Assembly (NCBI GenBank): GCA_029891385.1
Contig: CM057228.1
Coordinates: 21,600,309-21,664,308 of the forward strand
Length of the DNA: 64,000 nucleotides
Origin: Erythroxylum novogranatense
Lineage: Eukaryota > Streptophyta > Magnoliopsida > Malpighiales > Erythroxylaceae
Reading direction: 5' to 3'
The first letter of the stretch is position 1; each line of letters starts with the position of its first letter. Position numbers and translations under genes: made by a program. Shown in pieces: positions 33,777 through 45,169 of the stretch. A model generated the notes under the pieces. The model worked only from the letters and a program-made list of their open reading frames with translations, searched no databases and was not told where the DNA came from.

Positions 33777-34620
33777 AAGATGCTTTTAATAAGGTTTTAA
33801 GCAATGGAGTTCATTGATTAAAGCCTTGGACTTAAAAAATCCTTTAAGGTTCTGAGGCTCAAGAGCACTCAACGGGATCTTGAGAAATGGAGTCGAGAGT
33901 GACAGGAGTCCATTAATCAAGATCCTGGACTTAAAGATAGTTCTTTAAGGTTTTCCATTCAAACTTAGTGATTTCTAATCCACCGAACATACTAAGATGC
34001 TTTTAACAAGGTTTTAAGCAATGGAGTTCATTGATTAAAGTCTTAGACTTAAAGAATCCTTTAAGGTTCTAAGGCTCAAGAGCACTCAATGGGATCTTGA
34101 GAAATGGAGTCGAGAGTGACAGGAGTCCATTAATCAAGATCCTGGACTTAAAGATAGTTCTTTAAGATTTTCCATTCAAACTTAGTGATTTCTAATCCAC
34201 CGCACACACTAAGATGCTTTTAACAAGGTTTTAAGCAATGTAGTTCATTGATTAAAGTCTTGGACTTAAAGAATCCTTTAAGGTTCTGAGGCTCAAGAGC
34301 ACTCAACGGGGTCTTGAGAAATGGAGTCGAGAGTAACAGGAGTCCATGAATCAAGATCCTGGACTTAAAGATAGTTCTTTAAGGTTTACCATTCAAACTT
34401 AGTGATTTCTAATCCCACTGCACACACTAAGATGAGCTTAACGGGATCTTGAGCAATGGAGTTCATTGATCAAAATCCTGAACTTAAAGAGTCCTTTAAG
34501 GTTCTGAGGCTCAAGAGTACTCAATGGGGTCTTGAGAAATGGAGTCGAGAGTGACAGGAGTCCATTAATTAAGACCCTGGACTTAAAGTGAGTTCTTTAA
34601 GGTTTACCATTCACACTTAG
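33777..34620. repeat. 217-bp tandem array in E
   Basis: The block AAGATGCTTTTAACAAGG recurs at 33777, 33994 and 34211, with a diverged copy at 34429, giving four units of about 217 bp. Each unit itself has two related halves (GACTTAAAGAATCCTTTAAGG and GACTTAAAGATAGTTCTTTA). Confidence 0.93.
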
Positions 34621-34944
34621 TTTTGAACTGTGATAGCCAAAGCTCGTTTTCAAGAGGATTTTATCACTTGTTTTAGTATTTTCTTTTTCTATTTTCAAAA
34701 ATCCAAAAATATTTTTTACATGCTTTTTAGTGTAGTTAATGTTTTCAAACAAAACCCCCTTTTCCTCACTGATTTCACTTGCATTTTATGACATATAGGC
34801 TAGTTTAGGTCCATTTCATTAGGTTCCGATTAAGTGAGACGACCCGAGGTTGCATCCTATACTGCAATCCTTGGTATAAATTATTTTTGACCGGTTTCCA
34901 AGGATCGATCGTAAGGTCGAATCGACAAAGCCGCGATCAACCTT

Positions 34945-35880
34945 AATTTGATACATCTAGAGAGAGTTATGACACTTTTCCCAATTCGTCTGACCCTTCA
35001 TCTAGTTTCATCTAATCCTATCGTTTAGTCCTATTTTTGACCCTATAGATGGTATAATATGTCTTCAAAGTCCTCACAAAATTTTTAGATCTTGAAGTTC
35101 TCTTTCTAACTATTAAAGAACACCTTAATCTGATACCTCTAGAGAAAGTTATGAAAATTTTTCTCAATTCATCTGACCCTTCATTTGGTCTCGTCTGATC
35201 CTATCGTTTGGTCTAATTTTTGCTATAGATGATAAAATATATCTTCAAGGTCTTCATGAAAGTTGTATATCTTGAAATCTTCTTTCAAACCATCTAAAGA
35301 ACACCTCAATTCGATATCTCTAGGGAAAGTTATGATAATTTTACCAATTCATCTGACCCTTTGTCTAGTTTCATCTGATCCTATCGTCTGGTCCCATTTT
35401 TGACCCCGTAGATGATAGATTCTGGCTTCAAGGTCTTCATGAAAGTCTTGAACTCCTCTTTGAACCATCTAACGAGCACCTTAATCCGAAATCTCTTGGG
35501 AAAGTTATGACAAATTTCCTAATTCGTCTGACCCTTCGTTTGGTTTCATCTGATCCTATCGTTTGATCCCATTTGTGACCCTATAGATGATAGAATCTAC
35601 CTTCGAGTTTTTTAGATCGTGAATTCCTCTTTTAAACCATTTAAAGAACACCTTAATCCGACATCTCTAAAGAAAGTTATGACAATTTTACCAATTCATC
35701 TGACCCTTCGCCTGGTTTCATCTGACCCTATCATCTAGTCCACTTTTGTCCCTTTAGATGATAGAATCTATCTTTAAGATCTGCTTGAAGGTTGTAGATC
35801 TTGAAATCTTCTTTCTAACCATTCAAAGAACACCTTAATCCAATACCTATAGAGAAATTTATGCTAATTGTCCCAAACAG
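34945..35880. repeat. 180-bp tandem array in the 5' LTR of A
   Basis: About five units. The join AAAGAACACCTTAAT recurs near 34940, 35121, 35300, 35477, 35649 and 35831, a period of 172-182. Each unit carries CTTCAAGGTCTTCATGAAAG and TCATCTGACCCTT. Confidence 0.92.
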
Positions 35881-35944
35881 GTTCAATATGGTTGAGGACA
35901 AGTACTGTTTCAGTTCAATGACTCCGAATGCTGGGCTTTGGAAG

Positions 35945-36073
35945 CGGGGTTTAGCATTGTTTGGTATCAGAGCAAGAGTTAGACTTTCGAAATACAGGGT
36001 AGTGAAGGTCACGTTTTATGACTCCGAATGTTGGGCTCCAAAAGCGAGGTCTAGCATTGTTTGATATTAGAGT
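35945..36073 (+). other. Primer-binding site of A, preceded by a duplicated LTR end
   Basis: The functional site position is TGATATTAGAGT (36062-36073), five bases after the LTR end at 36056; it is a decayed form of TGGTATCAGAGC. About 100 bases upstream, inside the LTR, an intact TTGTTTGGTATCAGAGCAAG follows another GTTTAGCA. The 3' LTR has the same internal copy (about 49255-49275). Confidence 0.8.
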
Positions 36074-36250
36074 TTAGGTTTTTCCTAGGCTTAGAATGCA
36101 TAGTAGGATGAACTGTTATGTTATGTGATTACTTGTTGCATTGTGAATTGATTGAATTGCACTAAGTGACATGCATGTCATGCATACATGTAAATATTAG
36201 GATTTTAAAATGAAATGTAAGCTAATAGTTAGTGTTTACATTGAAGGAGT

Positions 36251-37390
36251 AAGATGCCACCTCGTAGAAGGATACGAGGAGTATTGCAATGATCGATTGC
36301 ACCTGACTCTTCACCAAGGGAGGAGAGTATTGATGAATCAGTAGCCCCAGGAAATGTCGAGGCCTCTGTAGGGCAATGTAGTGAGCCCATTCGGTAAAGT
36401 CGCGGGAGTCTCCTTTTTCACAGGAGTAAGTGCCTGCTCTATTAGATCCGAGGATGTTTCAGGCATTTGCTCAGGTTATGGGCCGGATGCCACAATCTTC
36501 TGCTCTAGCCCCAGTCAAGAAGGGGAAACAGTTTGACAAGCTCAAGAAGTATAGGGCAGTGGATTTCTATGGGACAACGAATCCAGAAGAAGCTGAGACT
36601 TAGATGAGAAAGACCGAGAGGATACTGGATCAGATGGATTGTGAGGATGCCGAGAAAGTTGTGTATGTTATAAGCTTGCTATAGGGAGATGCTCTGCATT
36701 AGTGGGAAAGTGTGCCAGGGAGCCAGATAAGATCGCCAATGCTGGCATTGAGGGATTTCTTAGTTGCTTATAAGAAGAAGTACCTGTCTGAGGTGTACAT
36801 TTAGCAGAAGCAGAGAGAGTTTCTGAGTCTCACTCAAGGGGAAATGAAGGTGAGTGAGTATGAGTGCTGAGTTACACATCTATCCAGATATGTAGCAGAG
36901 ATGATTATGAGTGCGGCAGCTAAGTTTCGTAGGTTCGAATCAGGGTTGTATCTAGCTATCAAAGAGAAAGTGGTGGTACAGAATTTTTGTGATTTTTAAC
37001 AATTAGTTGAAGCAGCTCTGAGGGTTGAGAACATTAAGAACATAAAAAACGTCGTGAGCATGATGAAAAAGAGAAGACAATAGTTCAAGAGGGGAGGTGA
37101 TACTTCTATGCCTGAGAGGAGTGCTAGGACTTTCCCTGTGTAGTCTGAGGAGAGGAGCAGTGAGGCGAGCAGGTCTAAACCGATGAGAACTACTACTATT
37201 TCTCATTAAGCCTCAACAACGGGAGGTAGTAGAAGAGGATAAGGGGATAAGTTTTTTGTACCTAAGTGTGATTATTGCGGCAAGTTCCATGGAGGGGAAT
37301 GCTACAAGTTGACTAGAGCTTGTTTCAAATGTGAAGAGAAGGGTTACATGACTAAAGAGTGTCTGCGGTATGTAAGAAAAGAGGGAACAT
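36251..37390 (+). pseudogene. gag of element A
   Basis: Begins MPPRRRIRGVLQ at 36251 and is hit by a TGA twelve codons on. The same order as the gag of B can be followed: DFYGTTNPEEAET (about 36561), VIMSAA-like core, KVVVQNFCDF (about 36967), and a zinc knuckle CFKCEEKGYMTKEC (about 37321-37362). Many TAG/TGA stops, often at CAG or TGG codons, suggest decay by C-to-T change. Confidence 0.85.
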
Positions 37391-38850
37391 AGATGAAAGT
37401 TTCGAAGAGAACTGAGGCAGTGGGGCACAAGACTGCAACTGAAGTGGGCAGTTCTGATGCAGCTAAAAGGGTGAATCCTCTAGGAAGACCAAGGGGGCAA
37501 GCACCTGCTAGAGTGTTTGCAATGACCCGGGAGGACGCAGAGACCGCTCCAGAAGTTGTGACTAGTATGATTAAATTATTTGATGATGATGTGATTGTTT
37601 TAATTGATCCGGGTTTTACCCACTCCTTTATTTCATCAGGTAGAACTCGGGTAGAACTATGTATGACAGAGATTTGAGCCCATTGGATACTTCTTTGATA
37701 GTGAGTACTCCAATCGGCCAGTATATTATGATTAGTCAAGTTTATAGAGATTGTGAGATACATATTGGTGGGGGACACATAGTGGTGGATTTAATTCCAT
37801 TGAGGATGAGAGGATTAGATGTGATTTTAGGTATGGATGCCTTAGAGAAATATAATGCCAACTTAGATTGAAAACAGAAGACAGTGGAGTTTGATCTGGA
37901 TGATGAAGAAAGGTGATGTTTATGGGGGATAGAAAATTTAGCTCATCGAGGATTGTTTCGGCTTTGATGGCAGAGAAAATGATGAGGAAAGGGTGTGAAG
38001 CATTTTTGGCCTATATGGTAGACACGAGGGTAGATAGAGGGAAGTTAAAATATATACTAGTGGTCATAGAATTTTCGAATGTCTTTCCCGAGGAGTTACC
38101 AGGACTACCGCTACCTAGGAAAATTGAATTTTCCATTAAGCTTCTTCCAGATACAATGCCAATTTCGATTCCACCTTATAGAATGGCTCTGGCAGAATTG
38201 AAGGAGCTTAAGAAGCAATTGGAAGGTTTGTTGGAAAAAGGTTATATTAGGCCGAGTTCTTCACCTTGGGGAGCTCCGGTCCTTTTTATGAAGAATAAAG
38301 AAGGTTCATTGCGAATGTGTGTGGATTATAGGAAGCTTAACCATGTCACCATTAAAAACAGATTCTGCTTCCATGCATAGATCACTTATTTGATTAGTTG
38401 CAAGGAGAAAGGGTCTTTTCGAAGATAGATTTGCGATCAAGTTACCATCAATTGAGAATAAAGGAGTCCGATGTGTCAAAGACTGCTTTTAAAACACGGT
38501 ATGACCACTTTGAGTTCTTGGTCATGCCTTTTGGGTTTACAAATGAACCTGTAGCTTTCATGGATTTGATGAATAGAGTCTTTAAGCCTTTCTTAGACCA
38601 ATTTGTTATTATCTTTATTGATGGTATTTTGGTCTATTCTAAGAGTGATAAGGAACATAAGGAACATTTAAGAATTTCTTTGGAGACATTAAGGAAGAAT
38701 GAGTTGTATGCCAAATTCGACAAATGTGAATTTTGGCTAAAGGAAGTGACATTTTTTGGACATGTGATTTCAGAGCAAGAAGTACGTGTGGATCCGAGGA
38801 AGATAGAAGCAATTGTGAAATGGGAAGCACCCAAGAATGTAGCTTAATCA
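37391..38850 (+). pseudogene. Protease and reverse transcriptase of element A
   Basis: Protease has IVLIDPGFTHSFIS (about 37587) and RMRGLDVILGMDALEKYNAN. RT runs from MMFMGDRKF through [60 protein letters not shown] and [18 protein letters not shown]. The catalytic box reads FIDGILVYS (about 38614-38640), so the second Asp of the usual IDD is Gly. Stops at 37676, 37869 and 38378 separate the open stretches. Inactive by both measures. Confidence 0.9.
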
Positions 38851-38869
38851 GAAATTTGTATGGACAGAG

Positions 38870-39345
38870 AAGTGTCAGAGCAGTTTTGAGGAATTGAAGA
38901 ACAAGATTACATCTGCATCGGTTTTGACTTTGCCTTCCGATAGTGACAGATATACAGTGTATAATGATGCCTCAAGGAAAGGATTGGGACGTGTGTTGAT
39001 GCAAGGTGATAAAGTGATTGCTTACGTTTCTAGGCAATTAAAGCCCTATGAGATTAATTATCCTACGCATGATTTAGAATTAGCTGCCATAATTTTTGCG
39101 TTGAAGGTATAGAGACACTACTTATATGGAGTCACCACCTGGGTGTTTACAGACCACAAGAGTCTTAAGTATCTGATGAGCCAAGAGGAGTTGAATTTGA
39201 GACAAAGAAGGTGGTTAGATTTGTTAAAATATTATGACTTAATGATAGACTACCACCCGAGGAAAGCTAATGTACTAGCAGATGCATTAAGTAGGAAGTC
39301 CACTATGGCACATGTGGAGATAGTTACCTTCCTTTATTGACAAAA
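38870..39345 (+). pseudogene. RNase H of element A
   Basis: [20 protein letters not shown] (about 38950), [20 protein letters not shown], then a TAG at 39110-39112, followed by [20 protein letters not shown] and [16 protein letters not shown]. The Asp-Glu-Asp residues are present; one stop interrupts. Confidence 0.88.
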
Positions 39346-39479
39346 TTAGCTAAACTTAAGGTGAAATTGAGGCAAGTCGAGTCTGATTGTGTATTGACTA
39401 ACTTTAGAGTAAGGCCAGTATTGAATGAGAAGATTAAAAAATTGTAGGAACGAGATGAGGATTTGAGCAGGTTAAAAAT

Positions 39480-40660
39480 GGTGAACCTTCTGAAATAGAG
39501 ATCAGAGAAGATGGACTGATGGTAGGAGGTAACAGATTGTGTATCCCTGACATGTTGGAGTTGAAAGAAGAGATTCTAGACGAGGCACACATTGCGCCTT
39601 ATACTATGCACCCAGGAAGTACGAGAATGTATAGAGATTTGAAAGAGCATTTCTGGTGGAAAGGAATGAAGAAAGAAGTTGCAGAATATGCTAAAAGATG
39701 CTTAGTGTGCCAACAAGTTAAAGATGAACACCAGGCACCTTCAGGCAAGCTTAAAGCTCTGTCGATTCTGGAATGGAAATAAAAGAAGATTACGATGGAT
39801 TTTTTGATAGGATTACCAAGGACTAGCAGGAAGCATGATGCAATATGGGTGATTATTGATAGGCTAACCAAGTCCGCACATTTCTTTTCGATTAAGCAGA
39901 CAGATTTTTTGAATACCTTAGCCAAGAAATATGTGGATGAAATAATCCAAATTCATGGGATTCCAAGCTCTATAGTTTCGAATAGAGACCCCAGGTTCAC
40001 CTCCAGATTATGGGAAAGCTTACAGGAGGCTTTGAGAAACAAGTTACACTTTAGTACATCTTTCCATCCATAAACTGATGGTCAATTAGAAAGGACAATA
40101 CAAACATTGGAGGCAATGTTAAGAGCTTGTGTTATGGGCTTCAAAGGTTTATGGGATGATCATTTACCTTTAATCAAGTTTTCTTACAATAATTCCTATC
40201 ACTTAGGAATTCAAATGGCACCTTATGAAGCTTTGTCTATTAGGATGTGCAAAACTCCTATTTGTTGGGAAAAAGAAGGTGAAAGGAGACTAGTAGGACC
40301 TGAGTTGGTACAAGTCATAGTTGATAAGATTAAATTAGTGAAGCAGAGACTTAAAGTAGCTTAAGACAAAATGAAGAGCTATACAGATACACACAGAAAG
40401 GAAATGCAATTTAAAGCTAGAGACAAAGTCTTTCTTAGAGCTGTCCATGGAAAGGATTTTTGAGATTTGGTAAGAAGGGCAAGCTTAGTCCAAAATACAT
40501 AGGCCCATATGAGATCATTGAGAAGATTGGACCTTTAGCCTATAAGTTAGCTTTGCCACCGGAGTTATCTAAGATTCATAATGTTTTCCATATATTGATG
40601 TTGAGGAAGTACCAGTCTGATCCTTCACACATAGTTCAAACTTCATAAGTTCAGTTAAGA
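39480..40660 (+). pseudogene. Integrase of element A
   Basis: Zinc-binding HPGSTRMYRDLKEHFWWKGM with RCLVCQQVK (about 39606-39720). The core starts MDFLIGLPRTSRKHDAIWVI (39795), followed by IVSNRDPRFTSRLWES (the usual Ser-Asp is Ser-Asn here) and the ERTIQTLEAMLRAC-like third-acid region near 40090. The C terminus LSPKYIGPYEIIEKIGPLAY (about 40480) and HNVFHILMLRKY are typical. Several stops. Confidence 0.88.
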
Positions 40661-40679
40661 GAGGATTTGACTTATAAAG

Positions 40680-40865
40680 AATAACCAGTGGAGATCTTAG
40701 ATTCAAAAGAAAAGGTTTTGAGAAACAAGACTGTGAAGATGGTTAAAGTTCTGTGGAAGAACCATTCTACGGAGGAGGCCACGTGGGAACCCTTAGAGGC
40801 CATGAGAGAGAAGTATCCACACCTCTTCAATATCTCAGGTAAGAATTTTGAGGACGAAATTCTTT
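40680..40865 (+). pseudogene. Chromodomain of element A
   Basis: PVEILDSKEKVLRNKTVKMV followed by KVLWKNHSTEEATWEPLEAM and REKYPHLFN ends the polyprotein. A C-terminal chromodomain with this NHSTEEATWE box marks chromoviruses of Tekay/Del type, which use it to target chromatin. No stop occurs within this last segment before TAA at about 40865. Confidence 0.85.
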
Positions 40866-40878
40866 AAAGGGAGAGAGT
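40866..40878 (+). other. Polypurine tract of element A
   Basis: AAAGGGAGAGAG just before the 3' LTR start TGCTGGACC (40879), the expected primer for plus-strand synthesis. Confidence 0.85.
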
Positions 40879-42647
40879 TGCTGGACCCCCTGAAATTTTT
40901 TCTTTAAGTTAAGTATGATTTAAAAAATAATTTTGAGGTTTTGATATATTTAATTTTTGGAGTTATAATTATTTCAAAGTTAGTTGGATTTATTGAATGG
41001 GTAAGTGGAATTAAAGTGTTAATGTAATAAGGAAGTTCAAGGAAATTTTTGGGAAATCATTTAAGCATAAAAGAACATAAGCTTATAAGGAAGGGTGAGA
41101 TAGACTTTTTTGGGCTCATTAAGGGTAGAAATGGAAAAAGAATATGTTATCTTGCTTGTTAAAAGGAGAAAAACATGAATTGAGGGGAGGAAAGAGTGAA
41201 AACGAAATTAAGAGAGAAGAAGAGAGGTTTTGGTGAAAGAAGAAAAGAAGAGAAATCAAGTTTGTTAAGGCAGGTTAACTATCTTTTCTTCTTTCTTTAT
41301 TAAAGGAATGGGTTGTGTTGAGGATGAAGGAGTTAAAAAAAAAGAAAAGGGGTTTGTGTAGAGAATGAAAGGTTTATGTTGGAAGAAGATGGATTAGGAG
41401 AACCCAATTGATTTTAGAGTTTCTAAACTAGATCTTAGGTTTTCTAACGTAGATGGAATATGGGTAGGTTAGATTTGAGTTTAATTTGTGTTTGTTGAAA
41501 TTTTGTGATTTTTGAAGTTTATGAATTTTATTGGAATGTTGTTTTGAATGAAACCTTGGTTGTTTTAGGAAACTAAGGGAATCCTACCCAAGAGCAAAGA
41601 GAAAGGCAAGCTTGAGTTAGATTTTCGCAAGCTAATTAGGTGGGTAACATATTTATGGTTATAATGTGATTGGGCAAATTCTTGCTTATATGTGTATGTT
41701 GAAATTTATTTGTTTGAATTTGACTTGTTTGTAAATGTTGAAAATGCATAATGAAATATGACTATGTTATACCTCAAAAGAGGTCATGACATTTTGTATT
41801 AAGTGAAAAGAAGACAAATCATAAAAGTATGAGCACATGAGAAAATGAATATGTGCTTTTGTTTGGGAGAGAGTGGAACCATTCTGTTCATCATGTGCAC
41901 GTTGACAAGAGTTTTCTCCCGGTTGCCCGCTTGTGGCATATGAGCTCCAAAATTGGACTTTAATTTGTGCATTGCATCTTTAATTTGTCATGTATGATAC
42001 ATTTCAGTGTTATGTGCTATGAGTGTTAAAATAAATTGAAGAATGCTTGAATTACTGAATATACGCATATATATATACATATGCTTGAATTTGTGGTCAA
42101 TTGTCAATAACTATAAATATATTAGCCACTGAGTTGTGTAGCTCACCCCACTATTCCCTCCTCAGGTGTAGAATGAGAAGGTTAGCAATCCTTGCAAGAC
42201 ATCGAAAACTCCAAGATATTAGAAACTTTTGTAACTAAGTTAGTTCGATCACTTTTTGATAGCTTTATAAGCATGTTAAACATTGAGCATCCTATGTATG
42301 TTGTATTTCGTGTTAAGCCTTTGTTATAATGTTAATATATAATTAAAGTTATGAATGAACTTCTTTTGATTTAGTAAATGAGTTTAGAATTGAAAAGTTC
42401 CCCAGGTCTATATGTATATTTCTTTTGTAGATGTACATTTCATAATCCAAGTCTTTCCTAGGTGTAAAAGTTATGTGCTGACTTTAGGGAAACAAATTGG
42501 ATAATTTAGGCTGAATTAGTCTAAGTTGTCTTCTGAAAAGTTGTAGTTTATCTTTCTGGCTTTCTAATGGTATATAGTATGAAATTTTTAGACATTGGAG
42601 TTGAAAGTTATGGTCCTTATAAGTGGAGATGCTTAGTAGTATAGTTT

Positions 42648-42790
42648 GTATCGTCTGGTGACGTCATATCGTCTGGTGATGACGTCATATCATCTGGTGA
42701 TGACATCATATCGTCTGGTGATAACGTATTATCTAGTGATGATGGCATATCATCTGGTGATGACGTCATATCGTCTGGTGATGATGTGTA
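42648..42790. repeat. Minisatellite with TGACGTCA palindromes in the 3' LTR of A
   Basis: Units of about 21-24 bp. TGACGTCA, the palindromic site of TGA-type bZIP factors, occurs perfectly at 42659, 42680 and 42761. The 5' LTR array has only altered forms (TGATGTCA, TGACATCA). Confidence 0.88.
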
Positions 42791-42925
42791 TCTTCTGTTC
42801 AATATTCATCTGACCCTATCGTCTAGTCCCATTTTATCCCTGTAGATGATATAATCTATCTTCAAGGTCTCCATGAAAGTTGTAGATCTTGAAGTTCTCT
42901 TTTAAACAATCTAAAGAACACCTTA

Positions 42926-43180
42926 AGGTACACAGAGCCTCTGTCCCAACCATAAGGTCTCATCTCTCAACTCAAACTCAGAACTCGAATCAGCTTTTAC
43001 TTTCTCAATCAGTCTCACTATAACAGGATCCTTGTCCTGAACTCTCCTGATCCTGTCCAGTAGCATCGGTCTCAACTTCAAAGTAGCGAATAACACTCCA
43101 TCTTGCTCCAGATTCAACTGTACATTCAAGGCTCTCAACTGAATCAAATTCGGCAACCTCAATGCATTTGATTGAGTCAC
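42926..43180 (-). pseudogene. RNase H-integrase linker of copy D
   Basis: Ends ETLWLGQRLCVP at the truncation border, which in intact relatives leads into the integrase zinc finger. Preceded by LRALNVQLNLEQDGVLFATL and DKDPVIVRLIEKVKAD. Confidence 0.8.
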
Positions 43181-44142
43181 TCAAATATCGACCTCCGACT
43201 CAGAGCATCTGCCACTACATTGGCTTTCCCAGGGTGATATTCAATAGTACAATCATAGTCCTTCAACAACTCAAGCCATCTCCTCTGTCTCAAATTCAAC
43301 TCTCTCTGGCTCAGTAAATACCTCAGACTCTTATGATGAGTAAAGATCTGGAATGTCTCACCATACAGATAATGTCTCCAAATCTTGAGGGCAAAAAACA
43401 CTGCAGCTAACTCCAAATCATGCACTGGATAGTTTACCTCATGAGCTCTCAACTGTCTCGAAGCATATGCAATCACTCTCTCTTGCTGCATCAGAACACA
43501 CCCCAATCCATGATGCGATGCATCACTGTAAACCTCAAATCCTCCTGTCCCGGATGGAATAGCTAACACCGGTGTAGTAGTCAACCGATGTTTGAGCTCC
43601 TCAAAGCTCTTCTGACACTCCTCAATCCATCGGAACGGTACATTTTTCCTCAAAAGCTTTGTCAGAGGGGCTGAGATCAATGAAAACCCCTCGACAAACC
43701 TCCGGTAGTAACCCGCTAATCCTAGGAAACTCGAATCTCGACACATTCCTAGGAGCCTCCCACTGCGATCTTCGCTGAATCTTACTAGGATCAACTCAGA
43801 TACCCTCTCCAAATACTATGTGCCCCAAAAGATCACTGATCCACCAAAATTCACACTTCATCAATTTGGCATACACTTCTCTCTCTCATAGTACGTAAGA
43901 TAATCCTCAAGTGTTCAAAGATGATCCGTCTAATCCTCGAGTACACCAAAATGTCATCAATGAATACAATAACGAATCGATTCGGTAGGCTGAAATACCT
44001 TATTCATCAAGACCATGAAGGTCGCAGGGGCATTAGTCAACCCAAACGCATCACCGTAAACTCAAAATGCCCATACACGCTCCTAATGCACTCTTAGGTA
44101 CATCACTCGCTATCTTGGTGATAGTACCGACCTCGAATCCAT
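43177..44142 (-). pseudogene. RNase H and RT thumb of copy D
   Basis: 43812-43177 is open: [83 protein letters not shown] has His in place of the usual Asp of FTDHKSL. Between 44142 and 43813 the RT palm and connection are in shreds, with FGLTNAPATFMVLMN still visible near 44040. Confidence 0.85.
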
Positions 44143-45162
44143 TTAGTGAATACCGAGCTCCACAGAATGATCAAATAAGTCATCGATCCTAGGTAGTGGA
44201 TACTTATTCTTCACTGTCACCCGATTCAGCTGCCTGTAATCAATGCACAGCCTCAAAGTCCCATCCTTTTTCTTCACAAATAATACTAGAGCTCCCCATG
44301 GTGAAACACTAGGCCTGATAAAACCCTTCTCCAATAACTCCTGCAGCTGAGCCTTAAGCTCCCTCAGTTCCACAGGTGTCATTCTATATGGAGGAATAGA
44401 TATAGGAGCAGTACCTGGAACGAGGTCAATGGTGAACTCTGTCTCTCGATCCACCGGCAAACCCGGTAACTCATCAGGAAATACATCTGGAAATTTCCTA
44501 ACCACGGGAATATCCTAAAGCCTCTGCTCAACTCTGGTGTCAACCACATGAGCCAGATATGCCTCACAACCTCCCTGCATCAACCTCAGGGAACTCAAAA
44601 AAGAGATCATCCGAGCTGGCACTGCCTGACTAACTCCTCTGAACACTGCTCTAGGCTGACCAGGAGACTCTAAAACAACCTCCTTGGTATAGCAGTCCAT
44701 GATAGCCCTATGGACAGTAAGCCAGTCCATCCCCAGAATCACATCAATCTCTCTTAGAGGCAACACTATAAGGTCTGCCCTCAACACTGCTTGATCAATC
44801 TGGATCGAGCATTCCCTGCAGACCTCTCCCAATGCAGTAGTAGTACTTAGAGGTGTACTCACCTCTAGCCCATACTGTAACATCTCCCTATCCCCATGCA
44901 ATCTACATGCCATATTAGGTGCAATAAAAGAATGTGTGGATCCAGGATCCAGTAATGAAAACGCCTCAATATCAGAAATAAGGAGCATACCAGCTACAAC
45001 ATCAGGAGAATCTTGGGCCACCTGTCTCGTCATGGCATAGATTCTGGCCTGGGACTGTGGTCGGCTGCCCCGACCCTCAGTCCTCACAAAGGATCCCTCA
45101 GCTCTACCTCGGCCTCTACCTCGACCCCTCTGTCCGGATCCACCGACCCTACTCTGCTGCAT
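44143..45162 (-). pseudogene. Protease and RT N terminus of copy D
   Basis: 45162-44515 begins in the Arg/Gly-rich nucleocapsid tail (QRGRGRGRGRAEG) and holds the protease site FSLLDPGSTHSFIAP and EIDVILGMDWLTVHRAIMDC. 44505-44143 gives [40 protein letters not shown] and [20 protein letters not shown], then loses homology just before the first catalytic Asp. The change from one frame to the other lies at 44515. Confidence 0.88.
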
Positions 45163-45169
45163 AGTAGTG

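Larger units (their letters stand above)
32547..34939. mobile_element. Solo LTR-like insertion E (2.4 kb)
   Basis: Begins TGATTGAGCCC and ends CCGCGATCA, with ACCTT on both sides (32542-32546 and 34940-34944). It interrupts a 180-bp repeat unit of the LTR of A exactly (AAAGAACACCTT/AATTTGATAC). No gag-pol or primer site is seen, so a solo LTR is the simplest reading. It contains a CGTCGCGACG-type array (32811-33002) and four 217-bp tandem units (33777-34620). An open frame at 33110-33388 resembles no protein I know. Confidence 0.78.
20651..36056 (+). repeat. 5' LTR of element A, split by four insertions
   Basis: LTR pieces are 20651-21050, 25959-26762, 27031-27068, 31646-32546 and 34945-36056. 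Each is recognisable in the 3' LTR in the same order. The intervening DNA is element B, foldback M2, solo LTR C and solo LTR E, each with its own short direct duplication. Confidence 0.9.
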
